Shown: positions 1 to 7,819 of the stretch, one piece after another
How positions within the stretch are numbered: the stretch's first letter is position 1
Layout: each line of letters opens with the position of its first letter
Made by a program: the position numbers and the translations under genes
Assembly (NCBI GenBank): GCA_937899075.1
Contig: CALDJX010000608.1
Location: 1 to 64,000, forward strand
Length of the DNA: 64,000 nucleotides
Reading direction: 5' to 3'
DNA from: an uncultured Planctomyces sp.
Lineage (GTDB): Bacteria; Planctomycetota; Planctomycetia; Planctomycetales; Planctomycetaceae
Notes under the pieces: generated by a model
Seen by the model: the letters and a program-made list of their open reading frames with translations, nothing else
What the model was told of the DNA's origin: nothing
The model's database searches: none

Positions 1-2
1 TG

Positions 3-776
3 ATCAACATCCTGCTTCCGGACGAAGTTCAGGGCGACGTCTTCAAAGCCGATGTTCTGCCGAACCTTCAGCCCGGCAACCTGCTGATGTGCTCACATGG
101 TTTCAACATTCACTTCGGTCAGATCACGCCTCCAGAAGGCGTCGATGCAGCACTCGTCGCTCCGAAAGGACCTGGTCACCTCGTCCGTTCTGAATACGAA
201 AAGGGCGGCGGAGTTCCTTCGCTGATCGCCATGTACCCCGGCTCGTCTGACAGTTCGAAGCAGCTCGCTCTGGCTTATGCCAAGGGCATCGGCGGAACTC
301 GCGGCGGCGTCATCGAAACCACCTTCGCAGAAGAAACCGAAACGGACCTCTTCGGCGAACAGGTTGTTCTCTGCGGCGGCGTGAGTGCTCTGGTGAAGGC
401 CGGATTCGAAACGCTCGTTGAAGCTGGCTACCAGCCGGAAATGGCTTACTTCGAGTGTATGCACGAACTCAAGCTGATCGTCGACCTGTTTTACCAGGGC
501 GGCCTGAACTACATGCGGTACAGCGTTTCGAACACGGCCGAGTACGGCGACTACACCCGCGGCCCGCGCATCGTCGGCCCGGAAGTCAAAGTCGAAATGA
601 AGAAGATTCTGGAAGAAATCCAGAGTGGCGAATTCGCTCGCGACTGGTTGCTGGAAAACAAAGTCAACCAGGCTTCATTCAAAGCGACTCGCCGCCGAGA
701 ACGAACTCACCAGATCGAAGAAGTCGGCGCACAACTTCGCAGCATGATGACCTGGATCGACTCGAAAGAAGTCTGA
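3..776 (+). CDS. ilvC: Ketol-acid reductoisomerase, C-terminal part (5' end outside window)
   Basis: The enzyme makes 2,3-dihydroxy-3-methylbutanoate (or the methylpentanoate) from acetolactate or acetohydroxybutyrate with NADPH and Mg2+, the second step of valine/isoleucine synthesis, in the cytoplasm. The frame is open from base 3, so the N-terminal Rossmann domain is only partly present; 257 residues are visible. The knotted helical C-terminal domain is recognisable from DLFGEQ, which carries the acidic metal ligands, followed by HELKLIVDL and SNTAEYGD, all in family order. The C-terminus ([10 protein letters not shown]) is at the length expected for class I enzymes. A strong terminator follows the stop. 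No irregularity is seen. Confidence 0.97.
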   Translation: MNILLPDEVQGDVFKADVLPNLQPGNLLMCSHGFNIHFGQITPPEGVDAALVAPKGPGHLVRSEYEKGGGVPSLIAMYPGSSDSSKQLALAYAKGIGGTRGGVIETTFAEETETDLFGEQVVLCGGVSALVKAGFETLVEAGYQPEMAYFECMHELKLIVDLFYQGGLNYMRYSVSNTAEYGDYTRGPRIVGPEVKVEMKKILEEIQSGEFARDWLLENKVNQASFKATRRRERTHQIEEVGAQLRSMMTWIDSKEV

Positions 777-787
777 ACCAGCAACGT

Positions 788-816
788 CGTCATTCCCGCG
801 CAGGCGGGGATCCGGA
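788..816. repeat. Dispersed repeat A, single copy (CGTCATTCCCGCG type)
   Basis: The unit reads CGTCATTCCCGCGCAGGCGG and continues a few bases. It lies between the ilvC stop and its terminator. The same unit occurs as an inverted pair at 13641-13710. The inner part (CCCGCGcaGGCGGG) can fold into a short hairpin. Confidence 0.8.
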
Positions 817-830
817 ATTGCTCACAAAAG

Positions 831-863
831 AAAGCTCGCTCCATCCGGAGTGAGCTTTTTTTT
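831..863 (+). terminator. Rho-independent terminator of ilvC
   Basis: A 12-bp stem (831-842 with 847-858, one G-U wobble) closes a 4-base loop and runs directly into eight T residues (856-863). It starts 54 bases after the ilvC stop codon. Confidence 0.9.
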
Positions 864-879
864 GTAGGAAACTGCTGCC

Positions 880-1122
880 TCACGATGGCGATGTTGTTTC
901 GACAGCCTTGTCGGCAATTTCTACGTCGTTCGGGATGTAGAGCATGCTGAGCAGGTCGAGGGTTTCTCGAATCGCGTCGGCACAGCCATCGTGGTATCTC
1001 CGACCGCATTCGCTTTCGAAGATGTCTCGGCCGCGATCCACTTCCTGGGCGAAGGCAGCGGCTTCGGATTCGTGTAGTTCTACTTTGGCTGAAAGTCGTT
1101 CTACGAGCTGTGCAAGTTCCAT
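880..1122 (-). CDS. Small hypothetical protein, 80 aa
   Basis: I do not recognise this protein. It is acidic and helix-prone, starting MELAQLVERLSAKVEL, with two cysteines and two histidines in the middle (ESECGRRYHDGCADAIRE) and a Thr/Ser-rich tail. The start is supported by GGAGAG about six bases upstream of the ATG. It lies 61 bases downstream of the ribbon-helix-helix gene on the same strand, so the two are probably co-transcribed. An antitoxin/toxin or regulator/partner arrangement is conceivable, but nothing in the sequence shows toxin activity. It could also be an unrelated cytosolic protein. Confidence 0.6.
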   Translation of the reverse strand: MELAQLVERLSAKVELHESEAAAFAQEVDRGRDIFESECGRRYHDGCADAIRETLDLLSMLYIPNDVEIADKAVETTSPS

Positions 1123-1183
1123 CTGATTCTCTCCGGTGATCTGGCAGCGAGAGTTGGAACGAGCAAACAGGTCTCGTCGCCAA

Positions 1184-1492
1184 TCAGGCGCTGCGTTTCT
1201 TGGTTGTTGAATCTGCTGCTACGGTGTTGTTGAGTTCTTCGTCCGTCGCCTGCCGAATCTGCTCGATGATGTCTTCAGGCGAGATGATCTTAGGAGCACC
1301 CTGACCCCACGCTGGTGGATTCGAAAGTTCGCCATTGTCGATCAGCATGTGCACGGCGGTGCGGACGAAATCGCTGAAGGATTGTTCGCCCCGAACCTGA
1401 TCAACCCGCTCGACCCAGTCCTGCGGCCAGCGAATTAACTTCGGAACAAGTACGGTTTCTGTGGTCGCGTCGGCTTTCTGGCTTCCTGCCAT
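1184..1492 (-). CDS. Ribbon-helix-helix (CopG/MetJ-like) DNA-binding protein, 102 aa
   Basis: Probable transcriptional regulator. Residues about 14-53 fit the ribbon-helix-helix pattern: a short strand (VLVPKLIRWP), helix 1 (QDWVERVDQVRG), the turn EQSFSD and helix 2 (FVRTAVHMLID). The C-terminal half, with PPAWGQG and an acidic helix, is outside the fold and may carry dimer or partner contacts. The ATG has a strong Shine-Dalgarno sequence (AAAGGAG, 1498-1504). Three palindromic sites lie 25-90 bases upstream, which strongly suggests autoregulation, as is common for this family. The 80-aa gene downstream is likely in the same operon. Family membership is inferred from the motif pattern only. 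Confidence 0.75.
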   Translation of the reverse strand: MAGSQKADATTETVLVPKLIRWPQDWVERVDQVRGEQSFSDFVRTAVHMLIDNGELSNPPAWGQGAPKIISPEDIIEQIRQATDEELNNTVAADSTTKKRSA

Positions 1493-1517
1493 GACTGCTC
1501 CTTTATCATCCGTGAGT

Positions 1518-1580
1518 GAGATATCTCTTAGATCGGCAGCTGATGAGTGAAAGAGTTATCTCTTTCGAGAGATATCTCTC
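1518..1580. promoter_or_regulatory. Three palindromic operator-like sites upstream of the ribbon-helix-helix gene
   Basis: Three inverted repeats share the core GAGATAtctc or a variant. They are GAGATATCTC at 1518-1527 (10-bp perfect palindrome), AAAGAG-ttat-CTCTTT at 1550-1565, and GAGAGATATCTCTC at 1567-1580 (14-bp perfect palindrome). The first is 25 bases from the start codon of the regulator, where a promoter would lie. Dimers of ribbon-helix-helix proteins typically bind such tandem palindromes cooperatively. Confidence 0.7.
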
Positions 1581-1767
1581 ATTTTTCCCGAAATCGCAGG
1601 AAGCCGTGGCGGATACCGGGATCGATCGCCGCTCCGGCAGGCACCGCTTGCAATGCCCGGATTCTGCACGAAACAATGCGGACTGATCTCAGCGAGTACT
1701 GATCCATGCTGCGTGTCGGGCGTTGCGGAACTCTGCAACTACTGACCTGTGTGCTTAAGAGGCTGTC

Positions 1768-4092
1768 ATGGCGAAACGAATCATCATTCTTCTGTTGGTA
1801 ACTGCCGGTGCCGGTTTCGCGGCGTTGTCCGCAGGGCCCTTGCGTGCTCAGGATGAGGCGGCGGATGCGACTTCAAAAGAAACAGCTGACGCACCGAAAG
1901 ACGTTGCCGAAGAAGAAGCGACCGAGCCCGCAGCAGAGGCAGGAGGGACGGTCGCTCGCTACATCACCGTCACGAATCCGGCGGGAGAGCTCGTCTTTTC
2001 AAGAATCAGAAACGCGCTGGTCGAACTTCAGCATCAGGCGGACGAGGAAGATCAGGACACGATTCTGATTCTCGAAATCGAACGCGGGTCAAGCACGTTC
2101 GGGCAGGTCAGTGATCTGGCGAAAGAGCTGACGTCTGCGAAGTATTCGCGAGTGCGCACGATCGCCTGGATCCCCAAAGGCGAATCAGACAAACCGCTGA
2201 CAGGCTACACGGCAATCATTCCTCTCGCCTGTCGCGAAATCGTCATGCACCCCGACGCCGAAATCGGTGACATCGGCCGCGGGACGGCTCTGGACGACGA
2301 CGAGCAACTTTCGATCATCAATCTTGTCGAGAAACGATACAACACCAAGGTCAATGGAGCGTTGGCTGCCGGCTTCGTCGAACCTTCCCGGACGGTGCTC
2401 AAGATCAAAGTTATCTCGGGCGAAGGAGCCAATCGCGTTACCGAAACTCGAGTGGTCACCAGCGAAGAAATGCAGCGACTGCAGGAGACGGACGTCGCCA
2501 TTCCCGATGTCATCACGATCAAAGAGAAAGGCGATGTGCTGTTGCTTTCGGGCAAGCGTGCGAGGCAACTCGACGTCCTGGTCATGCAGACTGCCGAGGA
2601 CCGCGTCGATCTGGCGGACCTCTACGAGTTCGACCGCCGATACCTGCGCGAGAGCATTGCCAGTGGCAAGCCACCGCGGGCAAGGATCATCAGGATCGAC
2701 GGAGTCATCGATCCAATTCTCCATGAGTATGTCGAAAGAGAAATCCGTCGAGCAGTCGCCGAAGATGCAAACCTGATCATCTTCCAGATCGAATCGCCGG
2801 GCGGATACCTGCTCGACAGCGAACAACTGGCCGATCGAATTTCGCAACTCGACGGTAAGAAGCATCGCACCGTGGCGTACATCCCCGAGTACGCATACAG
2901 CGGGGCCGCGATCATTGCGATGGGCTGCGACGATATTTACATGCACCCCGACGCAAAGATCGGCGACGCCGCGCCAATCGAAGTCCGACTAGGTGAACAG
3001 TTCGAACGTGCTCCGGAAAAAGTCCTCAGCCCACTGCGAGAGACTCTGAAAGTTCTTGGCGAGCGAAAAGGTCGCCCGCCTGCACTGCTCGAAGCGATGG
3101 CCGACAAAGACCTCCGAGTTTACGAAGTCACTCACAGCCAGACCGGTCGCAAGTCGTACGCTTCAGCGGCGGAAATTGAAGCCTCAGGCGGCGAGTGGAT
3201 CAAAGGTCCGCTGGTGGCCGAGTCTCGCGAAGACAACCTCCTGACCGTAACCGGCCGACGAGCGCACGACCTGAAACTGGCCAACGAGCCGGTTCACGAC
3301 ATGGGTGAACTGAAGCAGCGACTCGGAATTCCAGCAGGGGCCGTCGTGCCAGCTTCGAAACAAACGTGGGTCGATACGATGATCGCGATTCTGAAATCGC
3401 CTGGAGTCACGTTTCTGTTGTTCATGGTCGGGCTGATTTGTATCTACCTTGAGGTCTACACGGTCAGCGGCTTCTTCGGAATTGGCGGCGCGTTGTGCTT
3501 TGCCATCTTCTTCTGGAGCCGATTTCTGGGCGGCACAGCCGGCTGGCTGGAAGTGACTTTGTTTATCTTCGGCATCGCGCTCATCGCGATGGAGATCTTC
3601 GTCATCCCTGGATTCGGCGTGTTTGGACTTTCCGGCGGGCTGGCCGTGATCGCGTCGTTGATTCTCGCCAGTCAGACATTCGTCATCCCATCGACCAGCG
3701 CAGAATTCGACCAGTTCAGTTGGACGATCGGAACGCTCAGCAGTTCCGTTGTGGCGGTGGTCGTGGTCGGCGCGGTGATCAGTCACTTCATGCCCAGAAT
3801 TCCGGGTTTGCGGGGCTTCGTGCTTGCAGCACCCGGCACTGTTGACGATGGTGGCCCGCTGCTCAATCCCGACTTAACGGGTGATCCTTCACAAACGCTG
3901 CAAATCGGCGAGGACACAGGTTTGCTCAGCCAGGTTGGGACGACGTTCTCGACGCTGCGGCCGTCCGGCAAGGCTCACATCAATGGCAAACTGGTCGACG
4001 TTGTCAGCGATGGAGGCTTCATCGATCCGGGTACACAGATCGAAGTCATCGAAGTTGCCGGCAACCGGGTCGTCGTCCGAGCGATCACCTAA
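1768..4092 (+). CDS. NfeD-family membrane serine protease (ClpP class) with two tandem protease-like domains, 774 aa
   Basis: Membrane-anchored Ser/Lys protease of the NfeD/STOPP class, active on the outer face of the inner membrane. An N-terminal signal peptide (residues 1-28) is followed by an acidic Ala/Glu-rich linker. The first ClpP/crotonase-like domain (about 60-260) lacks the usual catalytic Ser and Lys. The second (about 305-430) keeps them: SPGG oxyanion region, Ser in AYSGAA and Lys in HPDAKIG. Four or five membrane segments occupy about 545-680, and an OB-fold NfeD domain closes the protein (about 700-774). Usual NfeD proteins have one protease domain and about 430-460 residues, so this is a long variant. 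The start has AAGAGG five bases upstream. It probably shares a transcript with the next two genes. Confidence 0.9.
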   Translation: MAKRIIILLLVTAGAGFAALSAGPLRAQDEAADATSKETADAPKDVAEEEATEPAAEAGGTVARYITVTNPAGELVFSRIRNALVELQHQADEEDQDTILILEIERGSSTFGQVSDLAKELTSAKYSRVRTIAWIPKGESDKPLTGYTAIIPLACREIVMHPDAEIGDIGRGTALDDDEQLSIINLVEKRYNTKVNGALAAGFVEPSRTVLKIKVISGEGANRVTETRVVTSEEMQRLQETDVAIPDVITIKEKGDVLLLSGKRARQLDVLVMQTAEDRVDLADLYEFDRRYLRESIASGKPPRARIIRIDGVIDPILHEYVEREIRRAVAEDANLIIFQIESPGGYLLDSEQLADRISQLDGKKHRTVAYIPEYAYSGAAIIAMGCDDIYMHPDAKIGDAAPIEVRLGEQFERAPEKVLSPLRETLKVLGERKGRPPALLEAMADKDLRVYEVTHSQTGRKSYASAAEIEASGGEWIKGPLVAESREDNLLTVTGRRAHDLKLANEPVHDMGELKQRLGIPAGAVVPASKQTWVDTMIAILKSPGVTFLLFMVGLICIYLEVYTVSGFFGIGGALCFAIFFWSRFLGGTAGWLEVTLFIFGIALIAMEIFVIPGFGVFGLSGGLAVIASLILASQTFVIPSTSAEFDQFSWTIGTLSSSVVAVVVVGAVISHFMPRIPGLRGFVLAAPGTVDDGGPLLNPDLTGDPSQTLQIGEDTGLLSQVGTTFSTLRPSGKAHINGKLVDVVSDGGFIDPGTQIEVIEVAGNRVVVRAIT

Positions 4093-4152
4093 TACGCTGT
4101 GACCGGTTCTTTGTGCTGACCATCCCACAAGTGACGAAAGACTAACTCTCTG

Positions 4153-4641
4153 ATGAATCGCTTTCTCTGGACCGTGCTTCGGTTTTCGTTATGTGCCTGG
4201 GTTGGTGCTGCAAGTTTGTTCGTCGTCACGGGAGTTCGTGAAGTCACGATTACCGACTTCGACGCCGCGACGAAGAACGTGCTGGCAGCCACTCGCTTCC
4301 CGGCTTACTACGCGTTCGGCTTCACGCTTGTTGCCGTCGCAGCAGGTTCGGCTCTCGGGCTGATCCTTGCCAACAATGAGATGCGCCGCCGAAAAGTTGT
4401 CGTCCTGACGCTGTCGGTTTTCGCTCTCGTAGTGATGTACCTGGACCATCAGTTTATCTACCAGCCTCTTGAAATCATGATGCTGGAACCGGAAGGCCGT
4501 TTGGATCCAGACTTCTTCACGTATCACCAATGGTCGAAATACATCAACTGCGTATCGGTCGGTGCGTGCCTGATTGCCAGTTTCGTTTCGGCTTGGCCGG
4601 GCCGATCATCGGTAATTGGTAATTCAACATCGGACTCCTGA
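4153..4641 (+). CDS. Small polytopic membrane protein, DUF4149/TMEM205-like, 162 aa
   Basis: Four hydrophobic segments are visible (about 7-27, 52-72, 84-102 and 135-152). The conserved-looking FTYHQWSKYINCVS before the last segment resembles the His/Ser/Asn signature of DUF4149 proteins, whose function is unknown. The gene lies 60 bases after the NfeD-type gene and 11 bases before msrA on the same strand, so a three-gene transcript is plausible. The Shine-Dalgarno sequence is weak. The family assignment is tentative; that it is a membrane protein is clear. Confidence 0.7.
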   Translation: MNRFLWTVLRFSLCAWVGAASLFVVTGVREVTITDFDAATKNVLAATRFPAYYAFGFTLVAVAAGSALGLILANNEMRRRKVVVLTLSVFALVVMYLDHQFIYQPLEIMMLEPEGRLDPDFFTYHQWSKYINCVSVGACLIASFVSAWPGRSSVIGNSTSDS

Positions 4642-4652
4642 GAGACACTCAA

Positions 4653-5189
4653 ATGGCGACGTCAGTGGCGACATTCGGATCCGGCTGCTTCTGGTGTACG
4701 GAAGCCGTCTTTCAATACATTCGGGGAGTGGCGAAAGTCGTCTCCGGCTACTCCGGTGGCGAGACGCCGTCGCCCGACTACAAAGCAGTTTGCGCCGGAA
4801 CGACGGGGCATGCCGAGTGCGTGCAGGTGACTTTTGATTCGGACGTCGTTTCTTATCAGGAACTGCTGAACGCCTTTTTCAAGACTCACGATCCGACAAC
4901 GCTGAACCAACAAGGCGCCGACCGAGGAACGCAGTACCGGTCGGTGATCTACTTTCACGACGACACACAGCGAGAACTCGCCGAGGCGTACCGCGACCAA
5001 CTCAACGAAGCCGGCGTGTTCTCATCGCCGATCGTGACAGAGTTGAGCCCCGCTGAAGAATTCTTTCCGGCAGAGGGGTATCACCAGGGCTACTTCGAGC
5101 AGAACTCAGGACAGGCTTACTGTCAGGCAGTCATCGCGCCGAAGCTGGCGAAGTTCCAGAAAGAGTTGCCGGACCTGCTGAAGCGGTGA
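4653..5189 (+). CDS. msrA: Peptide methionine-S-sulfoxide reductase MsrA, 178 aa
   Basis: Repairs oxidised methionine (S epimer) in proteins, using thioredoxin as reductant. The catalytic motif GCFWC is at residues 11-15, with the nucleophile Cys12. The rest of the MsrA fold follows in order: GYSGG, HAECVQVTFD, HDPTTLNQQGAD, RGTQYRS and EGYHQGYF. A C-terminal cysteine in GQAYCQAVI fits the recycling Cys. The length matches single-domain MsrA. No signal peptide is present, so it is cytoplasmic. It is the last gene of the run that starts with the NfeD-type protease, and ten bases after its stop lies a copy of repeat B. Confidence 0.97.
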   Translation: MATSVATFGSGCFWCTEAVFQYIRGVAKVVSGYSGGETPSPDYKAVCAGTTGHAECVQVTFDSDVVSYQELLNAFFKTHDPTTLNQQGADRGTQYRSVIYFHDDTQRELAEAYRDQLNEAGVFSSPIVTELSPAEEFFPAEGYHQGYFEQNSGQAYCQAVIAPKLAKFQKELPDLLKR

Positions 5190-5198
5190 GCTCCTGGT

Positions 5199-5221
5199 GG
5201 TATGCCGGCGCTGCGCTTGTC
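5199..5221. repeat. Dispersed repeat B, copy 1
   Basis: A 23-bp unit (core TATGCCGGCGCTGCGCTTG) lies just after the msrA stop. It is identical, in reverse orientation, to 16685-16707, which lies just after another gene. The GCGC-n-GCGC core makes it hairpin-prone, like REP elements. Confidence 0.85.
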
Positions 5222-5258
5222 TACGCTTCGTGAATTTTCATCATGCAGAAATTGGACG

Positions 5259-6314
5259 TCATCGTTCCCGCCAGAGCGTCGAGTCCGGGATGCCGAGCTG
5301 CTTTTGACACTCCGCGATCTCTTTGCGAAATCGTTTCGCATCCTGAGGGTAACCCTTCGTCGGCTTGATGTCTGGAAGGTGTTGCTTCCAGAAGTCGTTG
5401 AACAATTCCATCGACAGCTCGCGGACGTACTTACAAACCATCGAGGCGACTGCCACAGGAAAGTGCTCTTCAGCTTTCGTCTGAAAGTGGATCTCTGACG
5501 TGCCGACCCGATAGCTGCTTTTTTGCCGGCCTTCCTGAAGACGGAAGATCATCTGCCCGTCGAGTTGCTCGTCAATCAGCTCATCGTACCGGCTGCGGCC
5601 GCCGTGTTTGTCCCCGATGATCAACGCTGGCTCTTCCGAATCGGGTTCCCAGACGCTGCGCAACAGCCTGAGCGTGAAGCGGGACAAGGACGCTCCTTTG
5701 CTCTGGTAAAAGTCAGACACTGAGTTGAACCTCTCCGTCAGCACGATGTCGCTGCTGATTCCGACAAGTTGAATCCCTGCGCCGTCGCAAGCTGATTTCA
5801 GTCGACCACTGAGAAGTTCGATTTCGCTTTGCTCATTGGAGACGGGCAGCGCCAGATCGCTTTCGAGGAACCAGGGTTCGACATCGAGAAACGACGAAGC
5901 CATCGTCGAGTCGGCAGTGTTGATTGCAGGCTGAGAATCCTTAACGGGCTTCGCTGGCGGCCTCTGCACCAACTCGGGGAAGTCGCCGGACGGCGACCGC
6001 GCGAAGTCAGAAGTCATCAGCCATTCGCAAAGATTCCGGAATGACGACGCATCGTTCGACGTCAGACCAAAGAGCGTTTGAATCGACCGCTCAAGTGGCT
6101 GAATGCCTCGCGACGGTGAGTAGACCTCTTTCGAATCCGCAACGTGAATTCTGCCAGCGTCTTTGGTGGCAGACTGGCTGACGACAGTTTCGAGCGACTT
6201 CCAGAAATCGGTCGTTCTCGGATCGCCCGGCACTTGCCACACGGTTGCCGTGATCACGAGTGGGCCGAGATTCGGACCATACCCCGCTTCGTCCATCCCA
6301 ATGACGATTCCCAA
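5259..6314 (-). CDS. RNase HII-like protein, divergent and long, 351 aa
   Basis: Members of the RNase HII/HIII family cut RNA in RNA-DNA hybrids. The N-terminus (IGMDEAGYGPNLGPLVI) matches the family opening DExGxGPxxGP, but the usual Arg is Tyr. Further family marks are a third acidic residue in LIIGDKHGGRSRY, VASMVCKYVREL in place of the SIIAKxxRD motif (Glu where Asp is usual), and KGYPQDAKRF late in the protein. A long insertion (about residues 75-200) is Ser/Pro-rich and has no family counterpart I know. At 351 residues it is well above the usual 190-260. Activity is therefore inferred and uncertain. It is transcribed towards msrA and lies just after the DUF1559 gene on the same strand. 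Confidence 0.75.
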   Translation of the reverse strand: MGIVIGMDEAGYGPNLGPLVITATVWQVPGDPRTTDFWKSLETVVSQSATKDAGRIHVADSKEVYSPSRGIQPLERSIQTLFGLTSNDASSFRNLCEWLMTSDFARSPSGDFPELVQRPPAKPVKDSQPAINTADSTMASSFLDVEPWFLESDLALPVSNEQSEIELLSGRLKSACDGAGIQLVGISSDIVLTERFNSVSDFYQSKGASLSRFTLRLLRSVWEPDSEEPALIIGDKHGGRSRYDELIDEQLDGQMIFRLQEGRQKSSYRVGTSEIHFQTKAEEHFPVAVASMVCKYVRELSMELFNDFWKQHLPDIKPTKGYPQDAKRFRKEIAECQKQLGIPDSTLWRER

Positions 6315-6343
6315 TTGACAGCCTTCCTTTGGCAGCGGGTTCG

Positions 6344-7372
<1,029 letters not shown>

Positions 7373-7819
7373 CCAAACTCTCCGTACTGGCGACCCGTGA
7401 AGACGTGGACAGGGTACAGCAGATTTCACAATGAATCACCCCAGGTTCGCTGATTCGGCCCGATTCCATAGGGTGTTTCCAGTCTGTGATAAACCACTCA
7501 TCAGTTGTTCGAGAAGACTGTCTCAAAGTTGCTGACAGCCGCCTTCGTCGATTTTTCTCGATAGCTGAAATTGCTCTTCAAGGGCTGTTGCGAGGGTGCT
7601 CAACGAAATCGCACACACACAATCGTCACGATTTGTCTGTTTTTTGTCAGTCGATCGTGAAAAATCGGCAGTCGAATCGCGAGAACCGACCCATGCTGAT
7701 TCAGGCTGCGTCGTCGCACTCCCTGCGCCGTTTGGTTGGCGTTATAGCGTTGCGTTCGTATGTCACGAGTGCCATTCTGATTACGCCCACACGTCATCGT
7801 CGTATCAGGGAGAGTCTCC
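7373..7819. other. Divergent intergenic region with no gene seen
   Basis: 447 bases separate the divergently transcribed DUF1559 and kinase genes, so both promoters should lie here. The open frames in it have unlikely compositions and no Shine-Dalgarno site. I see no clear operator, terminator or structured RNA. Confidence 0.5.
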
